A stretch of 64,000 nucleotides of DNA from Rhodopseudomonas sp. (GTDB taxonomy: Bacteria > Pseudomonadota > Alphaproteobacteria > Rhizobiales > Xanthobacteraceae). Where the stretch lies: assembly GCF_013377015.1 (NCBI RefSeq), contig NZ_JACABA010000002.1, positions 765,112 to 829,111 of the forward strand, given 5' to 3'. Under the pieces are notes generated by a model that was not told the DNA's origin, searched no databases, and saw only the letters and a program-made list of their open reading frames with translations. A program made the translations under genes and the position numbers. This document shows positions 1 to 8,336 of the stretch, piece by piece (the first letter of the stretch is position 1; each line of letters opens with the position of its first letter).

Positions 1-124
1 CACCGCCCGTTTCCGCCAACACCTTGGTGATCGCCGCCGTCAGCGACGTCTTGCCGTGGTCGACGTGACCGATCGTCCCGATGTTGCAATGCGGCTTGTT
101 TCGTTCAAACTTTGCTTTGGCCAT
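1..124 (-). CDS. tuf: Elongation factor Tu, N-terminal fragment
   Basis: Only the first 41 codons lie in the window; the gene continues beyond base 1. The translation begins [20 protein letters not shown] and continues into [16 protein letters not shown]. This is the EF-Tu N-terminus with the G1 P-loop (GHVDHGKT). EF-Tu is the cytoplasmic GTPase that delivers aminoacyl-tRNA to the ribosome. The gene is divergent from a serine hydrolase rather than preceded by fusA, so this may be a second tuf copy outside the str operon (inference). A weak minus-strand sigma70-like promoter can be drawn upstream, with TTGAAC at 197-202 and TAACCA at 174-179 separated by 17 bp. It is not proven. Confidence 0.97.
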   Translation of the reverse strand, partial: MAKAKFERNKPHCNIGTIGHVDHGKTSLTAAITKVLAETGG

Positions 125-287
125 CGATTTCCATCCTTCGCGGCAGCGCATTTTGCGCAGCCAAACCCGCGGCTGGTTACTGCGGAAAAGCACCCTGTTC
201 AAGCCGGAAGTTCTGGTCCAATCTGCATGTAACAGGCCGGTGACACCCTTTCCTGGCCGCAAACAACAAGATCAATCGGGAGAACCC

Positions 288-1511
288 ATGACCACCCCAG
301 CCGCCGCTAAATCCGCCTCCGCGCCGCAAACACCGGCGCTACCGTACGCCAAGCCGGAAACGCTGGGACTGGCGCACGCGCGGTTGCAGAAGATGTCGGA
401 CGCGTTCAAACGCGAGATCGATAAGGGCACCACGCCCGGCGTGACCATGCTGGTGGCGCGGCGCGGCCGGATCGGCTGGTTCGAGGCGCTCGGCAAGCAG
501 GATCCGGCGACCGCGACGCCGATGGCACAGGACAGCCTGTTCCGGATCTTCTCGATGACCAAGCCGATCGTCTCGATCGGCATCATGCAGCTGGTCGAGG
601 ACGGCCACCTGCTGCTCGACGACCCGCTGCAAAAATTCATTCCGGAATTCGCCGACACCAAGGTCGGGATCGAGCGCGACGGCAAGCTTGAGTTGGAGCC
701 GTTGTGGCGGCCGATCACGCTGCAGGATTTGCTGCGGCACACCTCCGGCATCGGCTATGAGCACGTCGGCACCGGCCCGATCCAGAACATGTATCTCGCC
801 GCCAAGGTCTCCAGCCGCAAGTACAGCAACGCCGACCACGCCCGGATCGTCGCCGGCCTGCCGCTGCTGTGCCAGCCCGGCAGCGCGTTCAACTACAGCC
901 GCTCCACCGACATTCTCGGCCGCGTGCTGGAAGTAGCGTCCGGCAAAACGCTCGGCGCGTTCCTTACCGAGCGAGTGCTGGCGCCGCTGCAGATGACCGA
1001 GACCGCGTTCCACACCAGCGCAGCAAACGCCGGCCGGCTCGCGGAGGCGTTTCCGACCGATCCGTGGACCGGCGCTCCGGTCAAGCTGTTCAACATGCTG
1101 GAACAGCCGGTGATGGAATCCGGCGGCGGCGGTCTGGTCTCGACCACGATGGACTACGCACGATTCTGCCAGATGCTGCTCAACGGCGGCACGCTGGACG
1201 GCACCCGCATCATCGGCCGCAAGTCGCTACAGCTGATGGCGTCCAATCATCTCGGCGCCGAGGTCCCCACCGACAGCTACATCCTTCCACCCGGTCACGG
1301 CTTCGGACTCGGCTTCGCGGTGCGCACCGAACCGGGCATCGCGCCGTTCGCAGGCTCGGTCGGCCAGTTCTTCTGGAGCGGGATCGCCGGAACGTTCTTC
1401 TGGATCGACCCGGCCGAGGACCTGTTCGCGGTGTTCATGTCGCAAGGGCCGGGCCAGCGCGAATATTTCCGCACGCTGGTGCGTGGGCTGGTCTACGCCG
1501 CGGTGGAGTGA
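288..1511 (+). CDS. Serine hydrolase, class C beta-lactamase / esterase family
   Basis: This 407-residue protein belongs to the beta-lactamase-related serine hydrolase (EstB-like) family. The nucleophile motif S-x-x-K is seen as SMTK (Ser89, Lys92). A later Y-S motif lies in FNYSRSTD, and a glycine-rich HGFGLGF segment takes the place of the KTG box. No signal peptide is obvious, so it is probably a cytoplasmic esterase or amidase rather than a true beta-lactamase. The ATG at 288 is chosen because GGGAGAA lies just upstream and the family homology begins soon after; the open frame extends further upstream to 81, but that part looks non-coding. A clear paralogue sits at 15868-17121. The natural substrate is unknown. 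Confidence 0.85.
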   Translation: MTTPAAAKSASAPQTPALPYAKPETLGLAHARLQKMSDAFKREIDKGTTPGVTMLVARRGRIGWFEALGKQDPATATPMAQDSLFRIFSMTKPIVSIGIMQLVEDGHLLLDDPLQKFIPEFADTKVGIERDGKLELEPLWRPITLQDLLRHTSGIGYEHVGTGPIQNMYLAAKVSSRKYSNADHARIVAGLPLLCQPGSAFNYSRSTDILGRVLEVASGKTLGAFLTERVLAPLQMTETAFHTSAANAGRLAEAFPTDPWTGAPVKLFNMLEQPVMESGGGGLVSTTMDYARFCQMLLNGGTLDGTRIIGRKSLQLMASNHLGAEVPTDSYILPPGHGFGLGFAVRTEPGIAPFAGSVGQFFWSGIAGTFFWIDPAEDLFAVFMSQGPGQREYFRTLVRGLVYAAVE

Positions 1512-1575
1512 GCGGACGGGCACGGACTCATCCTGGGCGACGGAAGCCAATCGGCAATTCTGAGCTGGCGAGTCC

Positions 1576-1695
1576 GTCATTGCGAGGAGCTCTTGCGACG
1601 AAGCAATCCAGAGCTGCACGCAAAGCCTGCATGTGGAGCCCCTAGATTGCTTCGCGTTCGGGTGGCGCTTCGCGCCACCCTCGGCTCGCAATGAC
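1576..1695. repeat. Dispersed palindromic repeat, family A
   Basis: The outer arms read GTCATTGCGAG and CTCGCAATGAC, with inner arms resembling AAGCAATCCA and TAGATTGCTT, giving a large imperfect hairpin. Other copies lie at 24968-25048 and 51653-51758, and a half copy starts at 41161. All are intergenic. This is the kind of short dispersed palindrome common in Rhodopseudomonas and Bradyrhizobium genomes. It may act as a transcript-end hairpin or a relic miniature element; its function is unknown. Confidence 0.8.
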
Positions 1696-1712
1696 GAAGC
1701 CGGAATCCGACC

Positions 1713-2480
1713 TCAGCTGATCGTCGCGCCGCCGTCGATCACCATGGTCTGGCCGGTCATGAAGTCACCGGCGGCGGAGCCGAGGAACACGGCGGCGCCG
1801 GCAATCTCGTCGGGAGTGCCGATCCGCAGCAGCGGCGAGCGCGCGGTCGAGGCCTTGAGGTTTTCCGGATTGTCCCACAGCGCTTTCGCAAAATCGGTCT
1901 TGATCAGGCCGGGCGCGATGCAGTTGACCCGGACATTGTGCGGGCCGTATTCGCAGGCGAGGTTGCGCGCCAGCTGCATGTCGGCGGCTTTCGAGATCGC
2001 ATAGGCGCCGAGAATCGTCGTGCCCTTCAGCCCGCCGATCGACGACACGATGATGATCGAGCCGTCCTTGCGGGCGATCATCTGCGGCGCCACCATGCTG
2101 ATGATCCAGTTGTTGGCGACGATGTTGTTGTCGAGAATCTTGCGGAACTGATCGTCGGAAATGCCCGCCAGCGGCCCGTAATAGGGATTCGACGCGGCGT
2201 TGCAGACCAGCACGTCGATCTTGCCGAAGGCGCGGTTGCTCTCGTCGATCAGGTTCTGCAAATTCTCCTTGCTGGAGATGTTGGCGGCGATCGCCACCGC
2301 GCGGCCGGCCCCGTATTTGGCGTTGATCTCGTTGGCGACGACGTCGCAGGCGTCCTGCTTGCGCGACGAGATCACCACCTTGGCGCCGTGTTCGGCCATC
2401 CGCTCGGCGATGGCGCGGCCGATGCCGCGCGAGGAGCCGGTGATCACCGCGACTTTTCCGGTCATGTCGAACAAGGTCAT
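1713..2480 (-). CDS. Short-chain dehydrogenase/reductase
   Basis: This is a 255-residue classical SDR that would use NAD(P)(H) to oxidise an alcohol or reduce a ketone in the cytoplasm. The cofactor motif is TGSSRGIG near residue 14, the structural motif is the NAA segment in VLVCNAAS, and the catalytic Tyr and Lys are in AYAISKAA. The C-terminus ends with the usual GQTMVIDGG. The ATG at 2480 is preceded by GGGGAGAG, a strong ribosome binding site, so the longer open frame upstream is rejected. It lies 50 bp downstream of the histidine phosphatase gene on the same strand, so the two are probably co-transcribed. The substrate cannot be assigned. Confidence 0.9.
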   Translation of the reverse strand: MTLFDMTGKVAVITGSSRGIGRAIAERMAEHGAKVVISSRKQDACDVVANEINAKYGAGRAVAIAANISSKENLQNLIDESNRAFGKIDVLVCNAASNPYYGPLAGISDDQFRKILDNNIVANNWIISMVAPQMIARKDGSIIIVSSIGGLKGTTILGAYAISKAADMQLARNLACEYGPHNVRVNCIAPGLIKTDFAKALWDNPENLKASTARSPLLRIGTPDEIAGAAVFLGSAAGDFMTGQTMVIDGGATIS

Positions 2481-2530
2481 GAATCTCTCCCCAAGGTTTT
2501 TGCGGCGATGTGCCGGTTCAGATTGTTGGT

Positions 2531-3286
2531 TCAGGCCAATTTGGTCGGCGTCGCCAGCTCCGGTCCGGCCGGCTGGTGCATCGCGGCGTGCGCCGCGTCG
2601 GCGATCCAGGGCTGCTGATTGACCATCGGAATCCGCCAGCCGGCTTGGCCGTCGCTGGCGAGATGATCGAGCCGGGTGATCGAGCAATTGTCGATCGTGA
2701 AGGCCAGCCCCCGCTCCGGCTGATCGCCGAGCGCGAGCCCGATCGCCGCCTTGATGGTACCGCCATGCGCCACCGCGATCACGTCCTGCCCGGCGTGGCT
2801 GGCGTTGATGCGGTCGATGGCGCGGCGGACGCGGTTGTACAGATCCATGAAGCTCTCGCCGTTCGGCGACGGTTCATCGATCGGCGCGAACCAGTAGCTG
2901 CCGACCGCGACCGGACGGCTGGCGAAGAACGCCGCGCGGTTGAGGCCCTGCCAGTCGCCGAGATGCTGCTCGGCGAGATCAGGCTCGTGCCGCATCTCCT
3001 CCGGCTGCGGAAACCCCGCCGCCCAGATCGCGCTGGCGGTCTGATGCGTGCGTTTCAGATTGCTGGCAAACCACGCTGCGTTGCGCGGCAGCACCTTGCC
3101 GACCGCATCGAACACCACGCGGTCGCTGGTGTCGCAGTCCATGTCCTTCTGTCCGTAGATGTTGCCGCCATCGTTGCGCACCGGCGCGTGCCGTACCCAC
3201 CACCAGCGGGTGGCGACCACGCCGGCGGGAACCGAATGCTGCGCGACGAACGGCTTTTCGGGGGCGGGCGGCGCGGCATTGGACAT
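2531..3286 (-). CDS. Histidine phosphatase family protein (phosphoglycerate mutase-like)
   Basis: This 251-residue protein carries the RH signature as WWWVRHAPV near residue 30, which supplies the phospho-accepting histidine. A second conserved histidine lies in VAHGGTIKA, and LKRTHQTA resembles the substrate-arginine segment. The family covers cofactor-dependent phosphoglycerate mutases, alpha-ribazole phosphatases and other small-molecule phosphatases; the substrate here is not clear. The gene heads a probable two-gene operon with the SDR at 1713-2480. Nothing in the neighbourhood suggests cobalamin synthesis, so a cobC assignment is not supported. Confidence 0.85.
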   Translation of the reverse strand: MSNAAPPAPEKPFVAQHSVPAGVVATRWWWVRHAPVRNDGGNIYGQKDMDCDTSDRVVFDAVGKVLPRNAAWFASNLKRTHQTASAIWAAGFPQPEEMRHEPDLAEQHLGDWQGLNRAAFFASRPVAVGSYWFAPIDEPSPNGESFMDLYNRVRRAIDRINASHAGQDVIAVAHGGTIKAAIGLALGDQPERGLAFTIDNCSITRLDHLASDGQAGWRIPMVNQQPWIADAAHAAMHQPAGPELATPTKLA

Positions 3287-3450
3287 ACAGAAAACCCTTC
3301 AATCCTGTTTCAAGTCGCTGTACGTCAGAGCGCAGATGGCCTCAAGTCACTTGTGGCTGACAAGCTGATCTTCATTGCAATCTTCCAGCACATCTGGAAT
3401 TCCGCAAGGCGGCAAACGCGTCGGCGGAACAATCAATCAGGGAGCAACGC

Positions 3451-4236
3451 ATGGGCCGCCTCGCAGGCAAATCCGTCATCATCACCGGCGCCGGCAGCGG
3501 CATCGGTCGCGCCGCCTCGCTGCTGTTCACCCAGGAAGGCGCCAAACTGATCGCGGTCGATCGCTCCGAGAGCGTCAATGAGACCGTTGAATTGGTGCGC
3601 AAGGCCGGCGGCATCGCCGAAGCCATGATGGCGGACGCAGGCTCCGAGACCGATGTCATGGCGGTCATCGACCGGGCGGTCTCCACCTTCGGCCGGCTCG
3701 ATGCGATCTGGGCCAATGCCGGAATCAGCGGCGGGCTGGTGCCGCTCGCCGAACAGACCGTGGAACACTGGCAGGAAATTCTACGGATCAATCTGATCGG
3801 CCCGTTTCTGGCGATCAAGCATGCGATGCCGCACATGATCCGGCAGAAATACGGCGCGATCGTCTGCACCGCCTCGGTCGCTGGCCTGAAGTCCGGCGCC
3901 TCGGGCCATCCCTACGCGGCGTCAAAGGCCGGCGTCATCAGCCTGGTGCAGACCACCGCCTATTCGCTGTCGGGCACCGGGGTGCGGATCAACGCGGTGT
4001 GTCCCGGCCTGATCGAGACCGGCATGACCAAGCCGATCTTCGACAACGCCCGCGAGCGCGGCACTGACGGCAAGATCGGTCAGCTCAACCCGCTGAAGCG
4101 CGCCGGTCAGCCGCATGAGCTGGCGGCGATGGGCTTATTCCTTGCCAGCGACGACGCGTCCTATGTCAACGGCCAGGCGATCCCGGTCGACGGCGGCCTG
4201 ACCGCGTCGATGCCCTATGCGGGCAAGCCGATCTAG
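3451..4236 (+). CDS. Short-chain dehydrogenase/reductase
   Basis: This 261-residue classical SDR shows the TGAGSGIG cofactor motif near residue 12, NAGISGG after strand 4 and the catalytic tetrad residues in PYAASKAG. The C-terminal AIPVDGGLTA is typical of the family. The ATG at 3451 follows CAGGGAGCAA, a good ribosome binding site. Its stop codon (4234-4236) directly abuts the stop codon of the convergent DUF2778 gene, with no base between them. It is divergent from the phosphatase operon, with 164 bp between starts that could hold both promoters. The substrate is unknown. Confidence 0.9.
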   Translation: MGRLAGKSVIITGAGSGIGRAASLLFTQEGAKLIAVDRSESVNETVELVRKAGGIAEAMMADAGSETDVMAVIDRAVSTFGRLDAIWANAGISGGLVPLAEQTVEHWQEILRINLIGPFLAIKHAMPHMIRQKYGAIVCTASVAGLKSGASGHPYAASKAGVISLVQTTAYSLSGTGVRINAVCPGLIETGMTKPIFDNARERGTDGKIGQLNPLKRAGQPHELAAMGLFLASDDASYVNGQAIPVDGGLTASMPYAGKPI

Positions 4237-5427
4237 CTACGCGTCGTTCAGGCTCGCGACCACGACCAGCTTCTTGACTTCGCCGCGGCGGAACGCCTGC
4301 AGGAACTTGTTGTAGTCCTTGAACGAGACGCAGCCGTTGGAATCGCCGCGCGGGCCCAGCATGTAGGTGTGCGCGAGCAGGCCGGTGCGGCCGAAGATTA
4401 CGTCCTCGCCGCCGATCGGGTTGAGTCGGATCGCCGCCACGCCGTGGAACAACGACTCGCGCGGCGTCAGTTGATAGATGTGCGGCGGCGTCGCACCGTG
4501 CATCCGGACGTTGACGTGGCGCGGATCGTCGAGCTTGTCGCCAAGGCCGGAATGCGCTTCCAGCTTGTCGCCGTCCGGCATGTACACGGTCGCGGCCTTG
4601 ATGTCGTACACCGCAGTGAAGCGATCATCGACCGAGGCGCTGAAGGTGGTGTCGCGGCCGTCGCCGGCGACGCCGCCATCGGCCGACGCATAGGCCAGCA
4701 CCGGGGTCTCGGCCTCCGGCTTGCCGAACAGCTTTTCGAACAGGCTTGATTTGCGGGCCGACGCGGAAGCCATGATCGCCGCCTTGGCGCGGGCCACCAG
4801 CGAGACGTGGCCGGCAGGACGCTGGGGTTGCGGCGCGCGCGCCAGTGACGGACGCGGCGGCGGAATGTTGAGTGCCAGCTGGACCGGCGCAGCCTTCGGC
4901 GTGGCTACCTTCGCGGCGGCGGCCTTCGCAGGCGTGGCGGCGGCGCCGGCCGGCTGCGAATCGGCCGCCGCGTCAGCCTGCCGGAAACTGTCCGGTGCCA
5001 TGCCCAACGAGAAATTCGAATCCATCAGCGCGAAGTACTGATTCTTGCTCGGCGCGGACGGTGCGGCGACCGCAACCGCCGCGGTCTTGACCGTGGCTTG
5101 AGCCGGCGTGCTGGCAAGCTGTTTCGGAGCGGCCGGTGCGATCTCAACCGGCGCCCTGGCGGCCAGCACCGTGGGGGCGATTTTCGCAGCGGCCGCCAGC
5201 GGCGCAAAGCGTGCCGCGAACGAGATCCGTTCCGGCCGACGGACCGGCTCGGATTCGACGGCCGCGACCGACGGATAGATGCTGGCCGCGAACACGTTGG
5301 CGTACACCGTCCAGATGCAGCCCAGCACGAGCAGCGTCACCGCCGCCCCGCCCATGAAACTTCTGGAACTCGCCCTGCGGGTTCCGCGGTGGTGGGGCAG
5401 ATTACGCGCCCCGTGACTGATACTCAT
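4237..5427 (-). CDS. DUF2778 / Tlde1-like L,D-transpeptidase-fold protein, membrane anchored
   Basis: This 396-residue protein has a basic N-terminus followed by one hydrophobic segment at about residues 26-47. A long Ala/Pro-rich low-complexity linker follows, then a C-terminal domain of about 120 residues. That domain contains LFHGVAAIRL and HTYMLGPRGDSNGCVSF, with a conserved His and a Cys in SNGC. This matches the DUF2778 (Tlde1) domain, a peptidoglycan L,D-transpeptidase/carboxypeptidase-like fold known from type VI effectors and also common as housekeeping paralogues in Bradyrhizobiaceae. No immunity or type VI gene is adjacent, so a cell-wall role is more likely (inference). The start at 5427 is chosen because the membrane segment follows it at the usual distance; a longer open frame reaches 5583. 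Confidence 0.75.
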   Translation of the reverse strand: MSISHGARNLPHHRGTRRASSRSFMGGAAVTLLVLGCIWTVYANVFAASIYPSVAAVESEPVRRPERISFAARFAPLAAAAKIAPTVLAARAPVEIAPAAPKQLASTPAQATVKTAAVAVAAPSAPSKNQYFALMDSNFSLGMAPDSFRQADAAADSQPAGAAATPAKAAAAKVATPKAAPVQLALNIPPPRPSLARAPQPQRPAGHVSLVARAKAAIMASASARKSSLFEKLFGKPEAETPVLAYASADGGVAGDGRDTTFSASVDDRFTAVYDIKAATVYMPDGDKLEAHSGLGDKLDDPRHVNVRMHGATPPHIYQLTPRESLFHGVAAIRLNPIGGEDVIFGRTGLLAHTYMLGPRGDSNGCVSFKDYNKFLQAFRRGEVKKLVVVASLNDA

Positions 5428-5658
5428 ACGACTCGCATCCAGACTGGTCCCCTCGCCTGCGGTGCATCGCGGAACACGAATTCCGGGTTGCCTATCGCAG
5501 GGCAGAGGAGCGTCATTAAGGCGAGTTTTAGTTAAATGCGGATTAAGTCCTGGCGGAATCTGGACATGGTTAACGGATTCCAAACCCGGCCCGAAGCGAC
5601 TGATTCACATCGGCAATCATGCTTCGCCGCGGATCCGCCCGACCGCCTGGCACCAACA

Positions 5659-7365
5659 CTAGGTCTTCCCTGCGCGGGTGAGAAAGTCGAAATCGCAGCC
5701 CTCATCAGCCTGCAGGATCGTTTCGTGAAACAGATGGGCATAGCCGCGCCTGGCCCTGTCCGGCGTTTTCGTCGCCGGCAGCGCAGCGCGGCGGCGCTCG
5801 AGTTCGGCATCGTCGACCAGCAGTGCGATGCTGCGTGATGCGACGTCGAGCCGGATCAGGTCGCCGTTCCGCACCAGCGCCAGCGGGCCGCCGACCGCGC
5901 TTTCCGGCGTGATGTGTAGCACGATGGTGCCAAACGCGGTGCCGCTCATCCGCGCATCGGAAATCCGCACCATGTCCTTGACCCCGGCGCGCGCCAGCTT
6001 CAGCGGAATCGGCAGATAGCCGGCCTCCGGCATCCCGGGCGCACCCTTCGGTCCGGCATTGCGCAGCACCAGCACGTCGGAAGCATCGACATCCAGCGCG
6101 GGATCGTCGATCCTTTGCGTCATGTCCTCGACCGAGTCGAACACCACGGCGCGGCCAGTGTGCTGCAACAGGCTCGGCGTCGCCGCCGAATGTTTGATCA
6201 CTGCGCCGCGCGGCGCGAGATTGCCGGTCAATACCGCCATCGCGCCTTCCGGCCGGATCGGATCGCCACACGGGCGAATGACGTCCTGCCCCGGCACCTG
6301 CTCGGCGGCCCCGACAACCTCGCGCAAACTGGCGCCGGTGATGGTCCTGGCGTCGAGATCGATCAATGCGCCGAGCTGCGCCATCAGCTTCGGCACGCCG
6401 CCGGCGTGATGGAAATGTTCCATGTAGTGCGCGCCCGACGGCTTGAGGTCGATCAGCACCGGCACCTCGCGCGACAATCGATCGAATGCGTCGAGATCGA
6501 TGCGGTGTTCGGTGCGGTTGGCGATCGCAGTGAGATGGATCAGCCCGTTGGTCGACCCGCCAATCGCCTGCAGCACCACCTGGGCGTTGCGGAATGAAGC
6601 CTCCGTCAACAACTCGCTCGGCCGCGGCCCTTTCGCCCTCGCCATCTCGGCGGCGACGCGGCCGCTTTGTTCCGCCGAGCGGAAGCGTTCGGCGTGCGGC
6701 GCCGGGATCGTCGCACTCATCGGCAGCGACAGGCCGAGCGCCTCGGTGATGCAGGCCATGGTCGAAGCCGTGCCCATCACCATGCAGGTGCCGACCGACG
6801 GCGCCAGCCGCCCGTTGACCGCCTCGATCTCGGTCTCGTCGATCTCGCCGGCGCGGAACTTGCCCCACAACCTGCGGCAATCGGTGCAGGCGCCCAGCAC
6901 CTCGCCCTTGTGATGGCCGACCACCATCGGCCCGACCGGGATCACCACGGTGGGCAGATCGGCCGACACCGCCGCCATGATCTGCGCCGGCAGCGTCTTG
7001 TCGCAGCCGCCGATCACCACCACGGAGTCCATCGGCTGCGCCCGGATCATCTCCTCGGTGTCCATCGCCATCAGATTGCGCAGATACATCGAGGTCGGAT
7101 GCGCGAAACTCTCGGCGATCGAAATGGTCGGAAACACCATCGGCATCGCGCCATTGAGCATCACGCCGCGCTTCACCGCCTCGATGATCTGCGGCACGTT
7201 GCCGTGGCAGGGATTGTAGTCGCTGTGGGTGTTGGTGATGCCGACGATCGGCCGGTTCAGTGCGTCGTCCGAATAGCCCATCGCCTTGATGAAGGCCTTC
7301 CGAAGGAACAGCGAGAAGCCCGCGTCGCCATAGCTGGTCAGTCCCTTGCGCAATCCATCGGCCAT
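5659..7365 (-). CDS. IlvD/Edd family sugar-acid dehydratase (arabinonate dehydratase-like)
   Basis: This is a 568-residue iron-sulfur dehydratase that removes water from a 2,3-dihydroxy acid to give a 2-keto-3-deoxy acid. Three cluster cysteines are visible at Cys53 (NPCH), Cys121 (GGCDKT) and Cys194 (GTCMVMG). Their spacing is that of the [2Fe-2S] sugar-acid dehydratases such as rhizobial L-arabinonate dehydratase. The ATG at 7365 follows CAGGAAC; the extra upstream open frame has no homology. A uronate-dehydrogenase-like gene lies 64 bp upstream on the same strand and a lactonase is divergent to it. An aldonate or aldarate is therefore a more likely substrate than dihydroxy-isovalerate of branched-chain synthesis. 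Confidence 0.88.
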   Translation of the reverse strand: MADGLRKGLTSYGDAGFSLFLRKAFIKAMGYSDDALNRPIVGITNTHSDYNPCHGNVPQIIEAVKRGVMLNGAMPMVFPTISIAESFAHPTSMYLRNLMAMDTEEMIRAQPMDSVVVIGGCDKTLPAQIMAAVSADLPTVVIPVGPMVVGHHKGEVLGACTDCRRLWGKFRAGEIDETEIEAVNGRLAPSVGTCMVMGTASTMACITEALGLSLPMSATIPAPHAERFRSAEQSGRVAAEMARAKGPRPSELLTEASFRNAQVVLQAIGGSTNGLIHLTAIANRTEHRIDLDAFDRLSREVPVLIDLKPSGAHYMEHFHHAGGVPKLMAQLGALIDLDARTITGASLREVVGAAEQVPGQDVIRPCGDPIRPEGAMAVLTGNLAPRGAVIKHSAATPSLLQHTGRAVVFDSVEDMTQRIDDPALDVDASDVLVLRNAGPKGAPGMPEAGYLPIPLKLARAGVKDMVRISDARMSGTAFGTIVLHITPESAVGGPLALVRNGDLIRLDVASRSIALLVDDAELERRRAALPATKTPDRARRGYAHLFHETILQADEGCDFDFLTRAGKT

Positions 7366-7429
7366 GCGGTGTTCCTGCTGTTTGATCGTCGCAGTTATGG
7401 AGCCGGCACTGGCGCTGTCAATCGCGGCG

Positions 7430-8245
7430 CTATTTCGACGCCCACACCCGGCTGACTTCGCCGTCGAACTCGATGCTGCAGAACGCACCGCCCTGATAGA
7501 AATCGCCGACCGGATCGGCCGCCAGCTTGGCCTGCTCCGTCATCGCGTGCTCGCGGAAATCTTCGGCGCGGCCGGCCGGGCTATAGCCGAGCTCATAGGC
7601 GCGGGAATTGTCCCACCAGGCGCGCTCGTTGAACGACGCGCCATAAAGAACCTCGAAATGAATCGCGCGATGCTCCAGCCCGATCCGACACAATTGCACC
7701 AGGTCCTCCGGCTTCAGCCAGATCGACAGCCGGCGCTGATCGAGCGGCGCGTCGCCGACATTGCCGATCCGCAGGCAGGTGACGCCAATGCCGTGCTTGT
7801 CGGCATAGAGCGCGCCGAGCGCCTCGCCGAACACCTTGCTGACGCCGTAGCGACTGTCCGGTCGCGCCGTGACGTCCGGTCCGATCCGGCGATGCCGGGG
7901 ATAGAACCCGACGGCGTGGTTGGACGACGCGAACACGATGCGCTTGACGCGCTGCTTACGCGCCGCCTCGAACAGATTGTAGCAGCCGATGATGTTGGAT
8001 TGCAGGATGGCGTCCCACGGGCCCTCCACCGAATAGCCACCGAAATGCAGAATGCCGTCAACGCCCTTGCAGATCGCTTCGACTTGCGCCGGATCGGCAA
8101 GATCGGCGGGCCTGAAGACCTCGCTCGCGGTCAGGTCGGAGGGCGCATCGCGGTCGCTCAGCACCAGATCGGGATAGATCGGCGGCAGCAATCGCCGCAG
8201 CCGCGTGCCGATTCCGCCGGCCGCGCCGGTCATCAAGATGCGCAT
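7430..8245 (-). CDS. NAD-dependent epimerase/dehydratase family, uronate dehydrogenase-like
   Basis: This 271-residue protein has the extended-SDR Rossmann motif GAAGGIG (Gly7-Gly13), the conserved FASSNHAVG segment and the catalytic SRYGVSK (Tyr133, Lys137). Together with the C-terminal NERAWWDNSRA segment, this closely resembles bacterial uronate dehydrogenase (Udh), which oxidises galacturonate or glucuronate to the aldarolactone with NAD+. The start at 8245 is preceded by GAGGGG. It appears co-transcribed with the IlvD-type dehydratase and divergent from an SMP-30 lactonase, giving a dehydrogenase, lactonase and dehydratase series. Exact sugar specificity is not determined. Confidence 0.8.
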   Translation of the reverse strand: MRILMTGAAGGIGTRLRRLLPPIYPDLVLSDRDAPSDLTASEVFRPADLADPAQVEAICKGVDGILHFGGYSVEGPWDAILQSNIIGCYNLFEAARKQRVKRIVFASSNHAVGFYPRHRRIGPDVTARPDSRYGVSKVFGEALGALYADKHGIGVTCLRIGNVGDAPLDQRRLSIWLKPEDLVQLCRIGLEHRAIHFEVLYGASFNERAWWDNSRAYELGYSPAGRAEDFREHAMTEQAKLAADPVGDFYQGGAFCSIEFDGEVSRVWASK

Positions 8246-8336
8246 TTCATCCCCTCGCCGCTGCGCCGATTGCTGGCACTCGCGGACGATGATAGCAAAC
8301 ATTCTGGTGAGGACCACAACACAAAGAGAGACAGCA

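Noticed and set aside
288-1511. True class C beta-lactamase.
   Set aside because: No signal peptide and no typical KTG box; the family is mostly esterases and peptidases.
1576-1695. CRISPR-like or tRNA-like structure.
   Set aside because: There is a single nested palindrome without regular spacers or a cloverleaf; related copies are scattered singly.
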